Assembly (NCBI RefSeq): GCF_040712315.1
Contig: NC_134017.1
Location: forward strand, 7,036,001 to 7,100,000
Direction: 5' to 3'
Origin: Castanea sativa
Taxonomy: Eukaryota > Streptophyta > Magnoliopsida > Fagales > Fagaceae
Length of the DNA stretch: 64,000 nucleotides
In this document: positions 1-11,577 of the stretch, piece by piece
Layout: every line of letters starts with the position of its first letter
Position numbering within the stretch: position 1 is the first letter of the stretch
Notes under the pieces: model-generated
Database searches by the model: none
The model's input: only the letters and a program-made list of their open reading frames with translations
What the model was told of the DNA's origin: nothing
Program-made: the position numbers and the translations under genes

Positions 1-3
1 CAT

Positions 4-1190
4 TCATGTCAGTGTCTATATGAGTTTGGCCAAAATCTTAAATTAATCTACCAAAGTTGTGATTATTATCTTTTTGAAGGAATTTTTAAGGGATGAGTAG
101 GATAATTAATTGCAACTTTGGTGAAATAAAAGAAGTTGATGAAGAAGAAGGTGTTACCCATGACTGGATCAAAATTGCAAAGCCTAATCAAGCCGATGCT
201 GAACTTGCTGACACACACACAAACACCAATAATTTTTCACCATCATCATCCAAAAATCTGAACTTGTAGCTAAATTTATGAACTCTGAAAAAGGGGAATT
301 TCTCGTCTTTTTTATACCCAAACAAAAATTCTATAAATCAATATCATAATATTTTGCTTGAAATTGATTAATTGTAAATTGAATAAACTCACAATAACAA
401 TGATTGTGAAGAGACCAGAACTTTTCAACCAGTGACACATTGGGAAACTAAAAAACTGGAACCTGAAAATGCATTGCATAAGATCAGAACATAATGTTAA
501 ACAAATGGTACCACATCAGCACTTCATTTCACCAGAAGGGGAAATTAACTAACGTCATGAAAATGATCAATGTGGACAGAAGTACTGCTTCAAACTTTAC
601 ATGAACTGAGAATTAACAATTACTGAAGTACATGTTTTAAATCATTAGGTTTATCTTTGCTGAAGTCATATCAATGTGGACAGATCCTCAATTTGTTTAT
701 AGAGTCACTCAACAAATTTATAGAGATTAAGATATCCTATTAAAGCATTAACAACTTTAAAAATGTACTCGAAAGGACCTATTTGTAGTTATTTCCATAT
801 AAAAGGTCATTGATCTTACAATTGACAGGACATTTTAAAATATTATAAATGAAGTGTGATCAGGAGTTGTTATTTAATACGTATATCAAAAGCACACACA
901 AAAGAGAACATAGGATTGAACCATTGGTGTCGGTGTCTTTGAGATTTTGGCCAAAATCTTATAAATTTAGCTTCCAATGGTTTTTTTTTTTTTAGGAAAT
1001 TTTTGACAGATGAGTAGGATAATTAATCAATATTTAGTTCTAATAAAAAAAAAAAAGACGAAGCAGAAGAAAAGTTTAAAGAAGCTACCCATGAATGGAT
1101 TTTAGACTTGCATCACTGAATCAAGCCAAGAATGAACTTTGCCCATGCAAACAAATCATCTCACACCATTGCCATCCAAAAATCTTTGTT
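4..1190. repeat. 0.92-kb-spaced direct repeat with acidic coding blocks
   Basis: A block at about 10-250 recurs at about 930-1190, offset about 917-930 bp. Matching landmarks are the ttggccaaaatctta segment, the tgagtaggataattaa segment and a tacccatga-tgga segment. The two copies are clearly diverged. The second copy runs into minus-strand blocks at about 1210-1320 and 1460-1528 that read as runs of Ser, Asp and Glu after plausible splice acceptors (gcatgtag). These blocks have similar flanking intron-like sequence, so they look like a smaller tandem duplication. The region lies just 3' of the NB-LRR exon and may be its 3' untranslated or alternative-exon region. That link is inference. Confidence 0.55.
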
Positions 1191-1701
1191 TGAACCTAGA
1201 AACACAGAAATCATAGGTCCTCTTCTTCGGTGTGCTCTTCTTCATCATGCTCTTCACTGTGTTCGTCATCCTCTTCACTGTCTTCATCATCTGACGAGCT
1301 TGAAAGAATCTACATGCCCAAAAGAAAACCTTATGAGTAATTTCAAATTAGTCTACATGCCCAAACTGAAGGAAATTAGCAAGAGCAATTGGAGTTGTTT
1401 TCTCTATATGCAAATGAGTAAGATTTGCTACCATGATCATTTTTTATTAGTCTAAACAATTTTAGATCCTCTTCTTCCTCAACCTCTTCTTCCTCATCCT
1501 CTTCTTCCTCATCATAGCTCTGAAAATCCTACATGCCCAAAAGAAAACCATATGAGTTATTTCAGTTTAGTCAATAACAGAAGGAAATTAGCGAGAGCAA
1601 TTGGAGTTGTTTTATCTATATGCAAATTTTTATTAATTTAATATTGATATATTGCAAAATAAAAGAAGAAGCCCAACGAAAAGAAGAAGTGTCCGAAGAA
1701 G

Positions 1702-2001
1702 TTACCTTGGCTCTGGCATAAATTCTTGACTGCCTCGCACATACTTGTAATCAATGATGATGTTAGGGATGTGGGAAATCTTGGGCCAGTCCTCTCCTGT
1801 CCCTCTTTTGAAGCATTTCTCCAGAATTGGACATGTTGAGATCTCTAGTTTCTGTAATGGAGTTGTATGAAGGAAGTTCGGCACCAACTTTAACTTTGTG
1901 CAAACAAGGATTTCCAAGTTTTGAAGACGTGGCATTATAGTGAATCTTCTGATACAGTCTTCTTCTTCTCCAAGTTTTGGAACACAGACTTTTCTGTTGA
2001 G
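1702..2001 (-). pseudogene. 3'-terminal exon of an NB-LRR (RGA-type) disease-resistance gene, partial
   Basis: A 100-codon exon starts at a good acceptor (ttttaattag before 2001, phase 0) and ends in TAA at 1702-1704. Its product is the end of an LRR domain with the RGA-type CC-NB-LRR C-terminal signature: MPRLQNLEIL, then LHTTPLQKLEIS-CPILE, then GTGEDWPKISHIPNI. In intact genes of this family the preceding exon or exons encode coiled-coil, NB-ARC and about 20 LRRs and act in cytoplasmic effector recognition. None of that (P-loop, GLPLA, MHD) is found within the window upstream of this exon; the next minus-strand coding is a Rab fragment. It is therefore a stranded fragment, although a very long intron cannot be excluded. 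The last bases overlap a possible donor (AAG/GTAACT), so splicing to the acidic blocks downstream is conceivable but out of phase. Confidence 0.8.
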
Positions 2002-2009
2002 CTAATTAA

Positions 2010-3467
2010 AACACCAATTACATAACCCCAGTGAAACAACATAATTAACAAATAAAATATAATTTCAAACGTTGTGACAAGCTAGAGATAAATTTAACTG
2101 CAAACTATTGGGCAAATAAATATAGTAAACGTCGCTTCAGAGCTAGTAAAAAGTGTAAAATTACCATTCAAATACCATATAAGTACCACTCAAACACAAG
2201 AAGTTCACTCATATCTACATGACATACATTAAGAAATAAAAAGCAAGAGTATACAGCATCTTAACCATCCTGTACCAGCAGAAAACATGAAAAAGATTGC
2301 CCCATAGTAATATAGTTCCCAGTAAGAGTCTTGATGCTAATCGAACGTGGTGGGAGGGGTTTTTTAGTTGCACCTTTTTTTGTACAGTGGGAGGGATGGC
2401 AGTAGGGTTCATTTCTGCCATGAGATGTGGTGCACAGAGACATACCGAAGAGTTTAGTTTACAAATCCTTCTCCTTGCGTACAAGGACACTACAAGTGGT
2501 AAACAAGATAGCTTGTCTGCTGGGGTTTTGCCTAGGGGTCCTAATGTTTGACAGACCTCTACAAGAGTGAGAGGTGCACTCCATGTTAATTTATTTTGAG
2601 CTCTTGCAGGGAGCTAAGGTGCGGGGGATTTGAGAAGATACATGAGGTTGGCGTAACAGTAGTACTAATTATTTGCGGTTAGCTTTTTAAAATAAGGCCT
2701 TTCTTGGCTGCCGCGTACATGTTGCTTGGAATGAAATTTGGTGAACTCACACTTCCACCGAGGAGCTTTTCATTGTTTGTATAGAAGCCCTCCCGTAAAA
2801 TCCTCAAGGGGGGTTATTAAAAGAAATTGGGATTAATGATACCTAGTGTAAAAGGAATGAGGAGTATGTAGATCATGTCTTACTACATGAGGTTAGCCTG
2901 AGGTTTCTGAGATTTAGCATGCAAAGTTTGATGAAAGAGGTTAGCCTGGAATGTGTTTATGTGGAGTATTATGCTGGAATAAGATAAACCTACAAAAGTA
3001 TAGCATGGTTCACTCACCTTACCAAGCTCACTTTCCTGAAGAGCGTTTTTTATTTGCTTTTGAGATTTGTCATTCCCTATTCCACTTCCATTACTTAATC
3101 AAATTTTTCCTATTTTATTTTCTGTAAGTGCTAGCTACTTAGGTGTTTGTGCCATTTGTACACTCCCCGCGTACATTGGTCGCATCTGCTTCAGTGCATT
3201 TTAGTAAAATTGCTTACCTATTCATAAACGTGTGTTGTGTGCGCACTAATCAGTAAGCCATATCCAACTGAGTGAAATCCATTTAAGCAAACATAAATGG
3301 CTGAATCAAAAAAGAGTATTTCCACTCCTGAAAACCTGATCCAACTGGTACGCAGACCTTCCACAAATTACTAACACTTTTCATCAAAATAGAGTGAAGG
3401 GGATATATGAGGCTAATCACCAAATAAGATTCAATAAGCTAACATGGGGGACAATGTAAAAACTTCA
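2010..3467. other. Gene-free stretch between the NB-LRR and Rab fragments
   Basis: I see no convincing coding sequence, RNA gene or element ends. The interval is less AT-rich than its neighbours around 2330-2830. It contains a short repeated phrase, gaggttagcctg, near 2890-2950, which may be old retrotransposon sequence. ORFs at 2215-2551 overlap on both strands and resemble no family I know. Confidence 0.4.
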
Positions 3468-3844
3468 TGTGAATGGAATGCCAATTTCATTGGCAAACGC
3501 CTTCAAAGCCCAATCAAATCACAGGCAACAGTGTTATTTGAGTTCTCAATAATACCGTAAAAGGAAAAAAACAAGGAAGAGCAATTGAAGGACCATGGTT
3601 CTACCTTCGCCGTTTCATAAGACACAACTTTGTTAGCAGTGAGGTCAGACTTGTTTCCAACCAGAAGCTTGTTTACATTCTCACTAGCATATCGGTCAAT
3701 TTCACTCAACCATTGCTTAACATTGTTAAAGCTCTCTTGGTCTGTCACATCATAAACTATCTGGCACATACACCAAGAACATTGTGAAACAAGTTCAACA
3801 TTCACACCAAATCGTCAGGGCAGAACCATGAGCAAAATGCTGAA

Positions 3845-3919
<75 letters not shown>

Positions 3920-4801
3920 AATAATGCCATGTGCTCCACGGTAATAGCTACTAGTCATTGTCCTGAAACGCTCTTGTCCTGCAGTATCCCACTAAATATC
4001 CCAAAAAAAGTTCAACAGCCAGATAGAAACAACAGCAACAATCATAGGATGTTGCACTACATAAACATCATATTATGAACCAATGATCAAATTTCAATCC
4101 ATTAACAATATTTAGGATATTTAACCATCTTGTTAGTAGTTTCTGCATGAAGATGGCTATTAACCAAAAGTAAACATGTTAAAAATGACCCCAACCCACA
4201 AAGAGATTCCACCAAAGGATTATAGTAGATTTTTTTACCACCACCACAACTATCATAATCATTCTTTATTACTTGTTCCCTGTGATAACTAAAAACAACC
4301 CATACACCCATGTTGATTTATAACTACAACATCACCCTCCACCGCTTATTTTAGAGGGAGGTGATGCCATTTAGTCCATGGCCAGTGGCTTACTTTTACA
4401 TCATGCGTTACAACAGATTTAAAGAACAAGAAACACCACCCCCCCCCCCAAAAAAAAACCACCACCAAAAAGAAAAGCAGGAAAAATAAGAAATGAAAGG
4501 ATTATACAGCATGCGAATGATACTTCTTTGGACTGCTGATTGGGCAGTTTAACAAATTTCCAGGAACTAGTACAACCATACAACTTTACCAAACTTAAAA
4601 AGTGGGGGGAAGAAGGCTTACGATCTGAAGTTTTATGGTCTTTCCATCTTGCTCCACAGTGCGTATTTTCTGATAATAGGTGGAATGCAACAATTAGGAT
4701 CATATTGCTTCAATTGATATAACATCTATTAAAACCCAAAGGTAAATACTTACAAAGTCAACTCCAATTGTGCTAATATAACTGTCCAGATACGAATCAT
4801 C
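3468..4801 (-). pseudogene. Rab1/RabD-type small GTPase, internal exons only
   Basis: Five consecutive exons of a RABD (Rab1) GTPase, which normally controls ER-to-Golgi vesicle traffic. Exon 4754-4801 encodes the DDSYLDSYISTIGVDF switch I region. Exon 4622-4669 encodes KIRTVEQDGKTIKLQI. Exon 3920-3991 holds [10 protein letters not shown] (G3/switch II). Exon 3605-3760 holds [12 protein letters not shown] and the base-binding NKSD (NKCD in most homologues). All four are phase 0 with GT-AG borders. A fifth exon starts at 3500 (AFANEIGIPF) but runs into TGA at 3465-3467, where METSAK is expected. Missing are the first exon (P-loop GDSGVGKS) and the end with the hypervariable region and prenylated cysteines. 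I found neither elsewhere in the window. It keeps its introns, so it is a genomic fragment and not a retrocopy. Family identity is very secure; loss of function is inferred. Confidence 0.88.
3850..3914. repeat. (GA)n microsatellite inside a Rab intron
   Basis: About 32 uninterrupted GA dinucleotides. On the gene strand this is (CT)n and begins only a few bases after the splice donor (GTAAG) of the 3920-3991 exon. Confidence 0.97.
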
Positions 4802-5676
4802 CTGTGTCAAAGAGACGAAAGAAAAAAAAATCACATTGCATTTATATTCATAAGTTCTGCTCAAGAATTTCAATTAGAGCCAAGTAGGCTTCAATATGCT
4901 CAGTAACCAGAAAACTTTCCACTAATGAGTCAAACATTTTTTTTTTTTTGCTGCAGTTCTTTTAAAACACCAAATGTTGCTTGGAGATAATATTAGATAG
5001 TATGGTAAGATAACAGTAGGATCTACCAAATACATAGAGTAAATGTTTTGAATATCATAAAACACCAAAATTCAACTCCAAACAGAAATTTTTTATTGGT
5101 ACAATACCCATGCCCCCCATGTAAGAACCTTTTGCATGTATCGCACTAAAGCTGAATATGGTATGAATAAAGTGTTAGTAACAAGAGGTTAAATAAATTT
5201 ATCACCATTAAAGTCTATAATTGACCACAATAAAAAAGCTGTAGAAAAAACAGGAGACACCAGGAAAATATCCAATAATTGCACACCTAAACAAGAATAG
5301 AGAAGTCTTCTTTTTCTTTTTCTTGCATAAAAGAATAGAGTGGTCGAGAAATGAGAGTATCGAGTACAGAATCACACCAAGTATTAACAAGAAAATAAAT
5401 CATACTTGCTGCATTGAATGAAAAGAAAGCCAATTGTTCTCCAAAATTTTATTAAAAATTGCTTGGCAAATTTCCGTCTGTTGTGGGGTTGAGGTACGCC
5501 CAAATTTATCAAAACTTATACTGAACTAGTCATAGACTTCCTTATGAATAGCATGGTATCTGTAAATGCAGAACACATAAGATGGACTGATGCATGTACA
5601 TATCGAGTAGTCAAAAAATGTTTGTACTCTGCACGTTCAATAATTAGAAGGATGCCACGGTTCAAACTTAGCGTAC
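4802..5676. other. Gene-free stretch between the Rab fragment and the transposase
   Basis: AT-rich sequence with no readable exon. I specifically looked for the missing Rab first exon (P-loop) and did not find it. I also could not recognise the terminal inverted repeat of the adjacent MULE, which should lie near here. Confidence 0.4.
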
Positions 5677-8600
5677 CTAGTCCGCGAGACCACCACTCGC
5701 CGGGGCCTCATTCCGCTTAGGGCATGTTCTTCGGTTATGCCCCTCTTGGTCACACAACCCGCATTGCACCTTCCTCCCGCCCTCCTTCCATGGTGTGGTT
5801 CTAGGCCGTTTCCCACCCTCGTCCATCTCATTCCTGATTCGTGTTGAGACAGGGTGACCTTTCTCTCGAATCAATTGGGGGTTAGGGAGGACCTTTCGAG
5901 TTTCTTCAGGATCTGGCCATGATAATCTATCTTTCAAGACAGGGAAAACGGGAGCATAGCTCTGAAACAGTGCGTCCACGCTATAGCATTGGTCAATGTA
6001 CTGCTCTGCATCATGTCGATACCTAATACAAACTGCAATGACATGTGAACATGGTATCTTATACAATTTCCATTTCTGACATGTGCAAGTTCTTTGCAAC
6101 AAATTAACTCCATGTGTGTGATCCCCATGTCCAGCAGTCCCTGGATTATGCGGTGTATGTACTTGATATGACTGTTGTTGCGCACTCAATCTTGTCACCC
6201 TGTGATGCTCCGCCTTCTCCTTATTTCTCATGAAGATATCTAAGGCATATTTACACCATTTTTTCCCTGAATTCAACTGCTCTATGCTCTTATTGCGACG
6301 ATCATCGAAATAATCATTCGGTTTGAACCATGTGTATTTCACCATTGCTGTAATGGGCGTGCTACGAGCACCCTTTAGAACACCATTGAAGCACTCGGAG
6401 ACGTTTGTAGTCATCGTCCCATAACGGTAACCCTCGTCAAAAGTTAGAGCCCATTTCTCTTTGGGCACATCCTTCAGATATTGGTGCGCATCCCGGTTCA
6501 CATTCTCAATTAAATCGAAGGTGGCATTGAACTTTCGCTCCTGGGTTGCACTTGCTGCCCTCCATACTAGGTTCTTTAAAGTTTCATTGTTCCATCTAGT
6601 GTTCACGTTACTGCATAGATGACGAAGGCAGTAACGATGTTCTGTCATGGGAGGCTGCAAATAGTCTCGATTAGTGTCTCTGAAGATAGCTTGTATCACA
6701 GGGTGTCTGTCAGATATGACACACAGGTGTCTCCGGTCAGTAACATACCTTCTTATACAAGCCAAGAACCAACCCTAAGTCTCTGTGCTCTCGCTCTCCA
6801 CAACGGCGAAGGCTAGTGGATAAATCTTATTATTAGCATCTGTCGCCATTGCAATCATCAATTTCCCTTTATATTTTCCATAGAGGTGGGTTGCATCAAT
6901 ACTAATCACAGGCCTACAGTTCTTGAACCCAATAATACATGGACGAAACGCCCAAAATACGGACTTGAATGTACAGGTTCCTGGTTCTTCATTATCGTCC
7001 ACGTTTAACTTATACTTTGTACCCGAACTTGCATCCTTAAGTCCTGCCAAAAAACGTGGCAACTCTGCATAAGACTCCTTAAAATCCCCGTATATAGCTG
7101 CAACGGCCTTTTGTTTGGCATCCCAAACCTTGTATGTGAACCATAATGATTATGTTAGAAATTAAGTACAAGTCAAATAATCATAGTTGAAGAAAACAAA
7201 TCAAGACTTGTAAGGCTATAAGATGAAGATAATATTTCTTTCTCTTTATTCGTTTTTTTTTTCTTTTTTTCAATTCAATTTCATTTTTCATAACATCAGG
7301 TATTCATGGGTTTTGGGAACTACAATCATGCTTATACTTCCATGTATTGAAAAAAGAATGCAAGTTAAAGAATACCTTGTAGTGAGATACTTCATGTTTT
7401 AAGTCTGCCAAAGCAACGTGACGTAAGTTCTTTATCTTATACGTGGGGTCTTCTCATATATAGCGCTCAAGTACGTATGCTAGGAACATTGAATCAATCA
7501 TCCGTCCATCATGAGCATTCTGAATTTTGTCGCACGTGTGGGGGCCCTTGCATTTTGCGATCTTCCAGACATTGTCTCCCTTGCAACAGATCGCACGGAC
7601 TAACCATGGGCAGGAATCATCCTCACAACTCACCATCAGCCTCTCTGAGTCTGAATGCTCAGTTTTAAACCTAAAATTCTCTCGCAGTGCGTACCAAGTC
7701 AATGCATGTCGCACCGCGAATTTAGTCGCGAATACCATTCCTTTCATTGGCTGTTGCCCAGGCGTCCAACTTGATACTTCTACTTGCATAACCGGTGATG
7801 GATCAAACATATTATCCCAAGTGTTGTTGGTGAACCATTCCGGCGTAGGATCGGGACCAGGGCATGTGTCTCTATTCTCTTCTACAACCACATCCTCGAT
7901 ATGATCAACATCATCATGTTCACCCATGGTTTCTAGACGCTCCTCAAACTCATCCCTAGTAACATCAATATCGGTTGCATCGTCACCAAGTCCGTGATCA
8001 TATTCGGGTTCAGATGTGCCCCCATGCAGCTCATCATGAGATAAATGCTCTCCTGCATGCACTTCCTGGGGCCCTTGCTCCTCCTCAATGTGTGAAACAT
8101 GGGGAAATGTTTGCCACGGTTCAGTACCATACTCATCTCCTGTGTTTTCTGCACACCCTTGATAAGATTGTAATGGTATTGAGTCAATGTGCTCATCTAC
8201 AGTTCCATCCAAAACAGTGTGTTGTGAACCCTCCCCGGCCTCTACTATGGTGGGCTCAACAGTGACATAGAGATCCGAAGCAAAAAATCCTTTCACCACC
8301 ATTTGCTCAACAATTTCCCACATCATCTTCACTTGGGCGCCACTCGATAACTGTAGTGAATTGTAGAAAACATGGGTGTCTAGAACCCGTTGAGGTGCTC
8401 GATACACGATGGAAATTTTATGCCTAGAGTGGTCTAACCTCATCACCTTCAATATTCTTCGTTGCAATTTCATAAGCCCTATCCCACGCTTTACCCTAAC
8501 ACAATTTTGCTTTTGGTTCGAGCCTTGGTATGACAACCCATGCAAGTCATGATAATACATCTCTCCATCGTAGTATACATAGAAAAAGTGAAAATCCATC

Positions 8601-8695
8601 ACTAACCTGTTGGCATCAATATAAAAGTTGCCATAATGTATAACCACTTGCAACTGATCTTGCGTATGATAAAAACATTCACTAATTAAACTCAA
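5677..8695 (-). pseudogene. MuDR-like (MULE) transposase, two in-frame stops
   Basis: Two exons, about 7376-8690 and 5677-7128, joined across an intron (donor after 7376, acceptor before 7128, phase 0), give a transposase of roughly 920 codons. The N-terminal exon has a long acidic segment, then the MuDR DNA-binding region (MVFATKFAVRHALTWYALR, with C and H ligands in DDSCPWLVRA and GPHTC). The second exon holds the MULE catalytic core (SIDATHLYGKYKG and ISDRHPVIQAIF with two catalytic aspartates), a SWIM zinc finger (CTCQKWK...CSHVIAVC) and a CCHC knuckle (CGLCDQEGHNRRTC). Frame is maintained except for TGA at 7454-7456 (in ERYI-EDPTY) and TAG at 6775-6777 (in TET-GWF). It would cut and rejoin element ends in the nucleus if intact. 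The ORF start near 8695 has no ATG and is probably a splice acceptor (ttaattag), consistent with an upstream untranslated exon. Confidence 0.92.
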
Positions 8696-9354
8696 TCATA
8701 GACATCTAAATAATTGAATATTTGAAAAATATAAAAACAATTAATAGTACATCGAGTTCTGCGTTCTAGTTAACTCAATTTATAACATTTCTCTCATAAA
8801 AAAAAAATTATAAAATCTGTTATTGTCAAACTCACATGGTTTTTAAAATCAAATCACGTGTAAAAAAAATTATTAGTGTTTTCACATAATTAAGAACCAT
8901 AATCAGACTGACAATTTAAATACAATCATATTTACATTATAAATGAGAAAAATAAATAAATAATAAAGTCAAGTTCAAACAACATAGTGTTATGCGTTAT
9001 TATTACCATATAACTAGGACGATGATTTAAGTTACAAGATTTTCACTATTGTGTTAAGTTTTTACACAAACCAATTACAGAGAATAATTTTTTTTAAAAT
9101 ACTTTACGCATTGTAGTTACAGTGCCAGTTGAATAAACAAAAGGATTGAATAAACGGGAATAAAAAACTGACTAACTAAATCAAAACACTATCGTAGCTA
9201 CAGTGCTGCACAATGCAAAAATATTGGATGTACAGTGACAAGACACTGTGCGCGCATTCGTGCTTTTATTATAAATAAGTAATGTTCAGCTCGACTTATT
9301 ACATGTGTATAAGCCTAGGTTGGATTGTCGAAGGGTTGTGCATATATATTTTAG

Positions 9355-9491
9355 GGTTCGTTTGGTAATGCTGTTCTACTAACGTTATTTGTATTTTCCG
9401 GAAATACATGTGGATGAAAAAATGTATAGAAATAGGTGTAATGTTGTTTCAAAATTGAAAATTGTTGCTTAAAATTCTATACCAAACGACC
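9355..9491. mobile_element. Short MITE-like inverted-repeat element
   Basis: The left end is GGTTCGTTTGGTA (9355-9367) and the right end is its near reverse complement TACCAAACGACC (9480-9491), enclosing 137 bp of AT-rich sequence. The GTTTGGTA-type ends resemble common plant hAT MITEs. I did not find a clean target duplication. It would sit in the first intron of the transposase gene. Confidence 0.5.
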
Positions 9492-10092
9492 AAGTTTTTA
9501 TAAACTATTTAAGTACTTTTAAATAGTTAAATAAATATTTACCATTCATATAATTTGCCTAAATTATATTTCAAAATTTCTAATTTGTGAAAATTAATGA
9601 TTAAGATACCAAACTTAATCAAACTGAAAATGAAAATAATATTATAAAATAAATTTGTATATATGGTGGGTGGAGTTTTTTGCCTACGTGGTTGAAAAAA
9701 ACTATTACTTTGAATTTGACCCAACTCAAATCCAATCCAACAATGAAAAATGATTCCAATCATCAATAATTTTATGGGTTGGCCACACATTTTTTCCACA
9801 GAGAGTCCCGGAAAAACATCTATTACATTCACAAGAAATTACACAACTTTTTCACATGTGTTGAGTTTGTATATTTTTGCAAATACTCGTATACACTGAC
9901 TGCACATATCACTTCTTTGAAATTGCATGCATATTTTTAAATTTCCAAATTTTTGAAACTTCACTACAAAGGTGTGAATATCAGCAGTTGTACATAGTTA
10001 TTATTGAAAAATTAGGGAGTACAAAAAACTACTCATGGAGTACAAAAACACCACATACGTAACAACCAGCAAACAAAACACTTAGCTATTAC

Positions 10093-10300
10093 CTCTACGT
10101 TCTGGTCACAGCAAGGTTGACCCAACGGATAACTAGACAGCACGTTGGTCTTGCAATAGAAGAGGACCTGCAGATGCCTTCCCAACTACCAGTAGCTTCT
10201 GTGCACACGAAGTGCTCTGACTCGTCACGTGGAGCTGGGAAGATGGTCAAAGTTAGAGTTCAGACGTTGTTTAACCAAAAATAGAGGAAAGGTGATGGGA
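10093..10300 (-). other. Putative 5' untranslated exon of the MULE transposase
   Basis: Less AT-rich than its surroundings. It ends on the minus strand in a good donor (AGAG/GTAATAGC at 10093) and lies immediately downstream of the palindrome array. Its position mirrors the untranslated-looking exon of the PMD gene at 20616-20810. The transcript structure is inferred. Confidence 0.35.
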
Positions 10301-10314
10301 ATGTATTCTGAAGA

Positions 10315-10749
10315 GGTACTCGAGTTCTCCGAACTCGAGTACCATTGATTATGCATTTATGTGGTGGTTGCCATCAGGGAAGTCGGTGCTTGCAATAAGT
10401 ATGGAACGTATTACTCGAGTCTTCAGGACTCGAGTACTGTGCTAGGAAGTACCCGAGTACGTCAAAGTCGAGTATTCCTCGGGTATGATATAGTAACCAT
10501 ACAGAGTAGTACTCGAGTTCAAGGAGCTCGAGTACAACTAATCAGTACTCGAGATTGGGGTACTCGAGTATCATTTATTATGCATCTGCTGTTGCCGCCA
10601 GGGAAGTGGGTGTATGGAACGTGTTACTCGAGTCTGTAGGACTCGAGTACTGTATTATGAAATACCCGAGATCTGAAAACTCGAGTATTCCTCGGGTATG
10701 ATATTGTAATCAATCAGACTAGTACTCGAGTTTAAAGGACTCGAGTACT
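10315..10749. repeat. ACTCGAG palindrome array 1
   Basis: At least five hairpins are built on the palindrome TACTCGAGTA. They include 10315-10343 (13-bp perfect arms, 3-nt loop), 10412-10436 (10-bp arms, 5-nt loop), 10509-10535 (9-bp arms) and 10721-10749 (11-bp arms, 7-nt loop). A weaker TACCCGAG/CTCGGGTA pair lies at 10450-10485. The stretch starting near 10361 is repeated from about 10575 (for example ttactcgagtc at 10411 and 10624, period about 213 bp). The array lies upstream of the transposase gene on its strand, so a promoter, transposase-binding or subterminal-repeat role is plausible but unproven. Confidence 0.85.
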
Positions 10750-10760
10750 ATTATCTCCCC

Positions 10761-11570
10761 AAAACTACTATCTTCATATCTCCCCCTAAATTTTGAATTC
10801 TAATAAATACAAATTGACGCTTGTAAAACATGATTATATATTAAACAAGTTTGATTTTTTTTTCCTTTTAAAAATATACATGTTTCATTAAAAAAGGTAG
10901 TACATATATTAAATTTAAATTAATACATAAAGGAAATGAGTTTGCAATTTGTATAACTTTTTAATATTAAATTTAGCACTATAATATAAAATGATTATGG
11001 TATTATATTATTGCAATTATTATTTTAGAAATGTTACTTTTTTTTATTATCAAAAAATGATCTTACAATAATATAGAGTTCTTATATTTATGTAGAGACA
11101 AAACCAAAGGACAATCCTGTAAAAATGCAACTCCAACTTCCACTAAAATATTGCCTAAAAAATAGGACGACACTCCTATTAATTTTTAAATTGATTTATT
11201 TACTTATAAATTAAAATTTTACTTGAAACAATGAAACAAATTTGGATAATGAAGCTACAAAAACTATAAATACACTAAAAATCATCAGACCCACAATGGA
11301 AACCGAAACCCAGTTGGTAAAATTACTTCAACTTAAGGCTGGCTAGTTGTTTACTAAAGTTACTCGGACATAATCAAGAGAATCAATGTTGAAGACCTTT
11401 TGTATTGAATAAAATAAGAGCGGGGAAATATCAACTCTTAATCAACCATTGCTCAAAATTTCATTCAGAATCTCAAACAACAACCAAATGTTATGTTTGC
11501 TTAACAAACATTCTCAACAGAGCCTTTATGATAGATCCTTAAATCACATCAAATGCCAACTGTGCATCAA
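10761..11570. other. Gene-free AT-rich stretch
   Basis: No coding sequence or element ends recognised. It separates the MULE from the 3' end of the small membrane-protein gene and may include that gene's 3' untranslated and terminator region. Confidence 0.4.
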
Positions 11571-11577
11571 CTTTCTT

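Larger units (their letters stand above)
5677..10749 (-). mobile_element. Mutator-like element, ends unresolved
   Basis: The minimum extent is set by the transposase and the palindrome array upstream of it on the same strand. An untranslated-looking exon with a good donor (GTAGAG/GTAATAG, exon end at 10093) lies between them. MULEs usually have long terminal inverted repeats and 9-bp target duplications. I could not identify either by eye, so the true borders may lie outside this range. Confidence 0.55.

Noticed and set aside
3848..4078. ORF starting with a long Arg-Glu run
   Set aside because: It is the (GA)n microsatellite read in one frame, running across a Rab exon on the opposite strand.
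7477..8265. Plus-strand ORFs opposite the MULE transposase exon
   Set aside because: They are antisense shadows of a strong transposase reading frame and resemble no family.
10361..10639. Plus-strand ORF of 92 codons in palindrome array 1
   Set aside because: It arises from the tandem palindromes; the two halves are the 213-bp repeat and there is no codon bias or homology. The ORFs in array 2 are rejected for the same reason.
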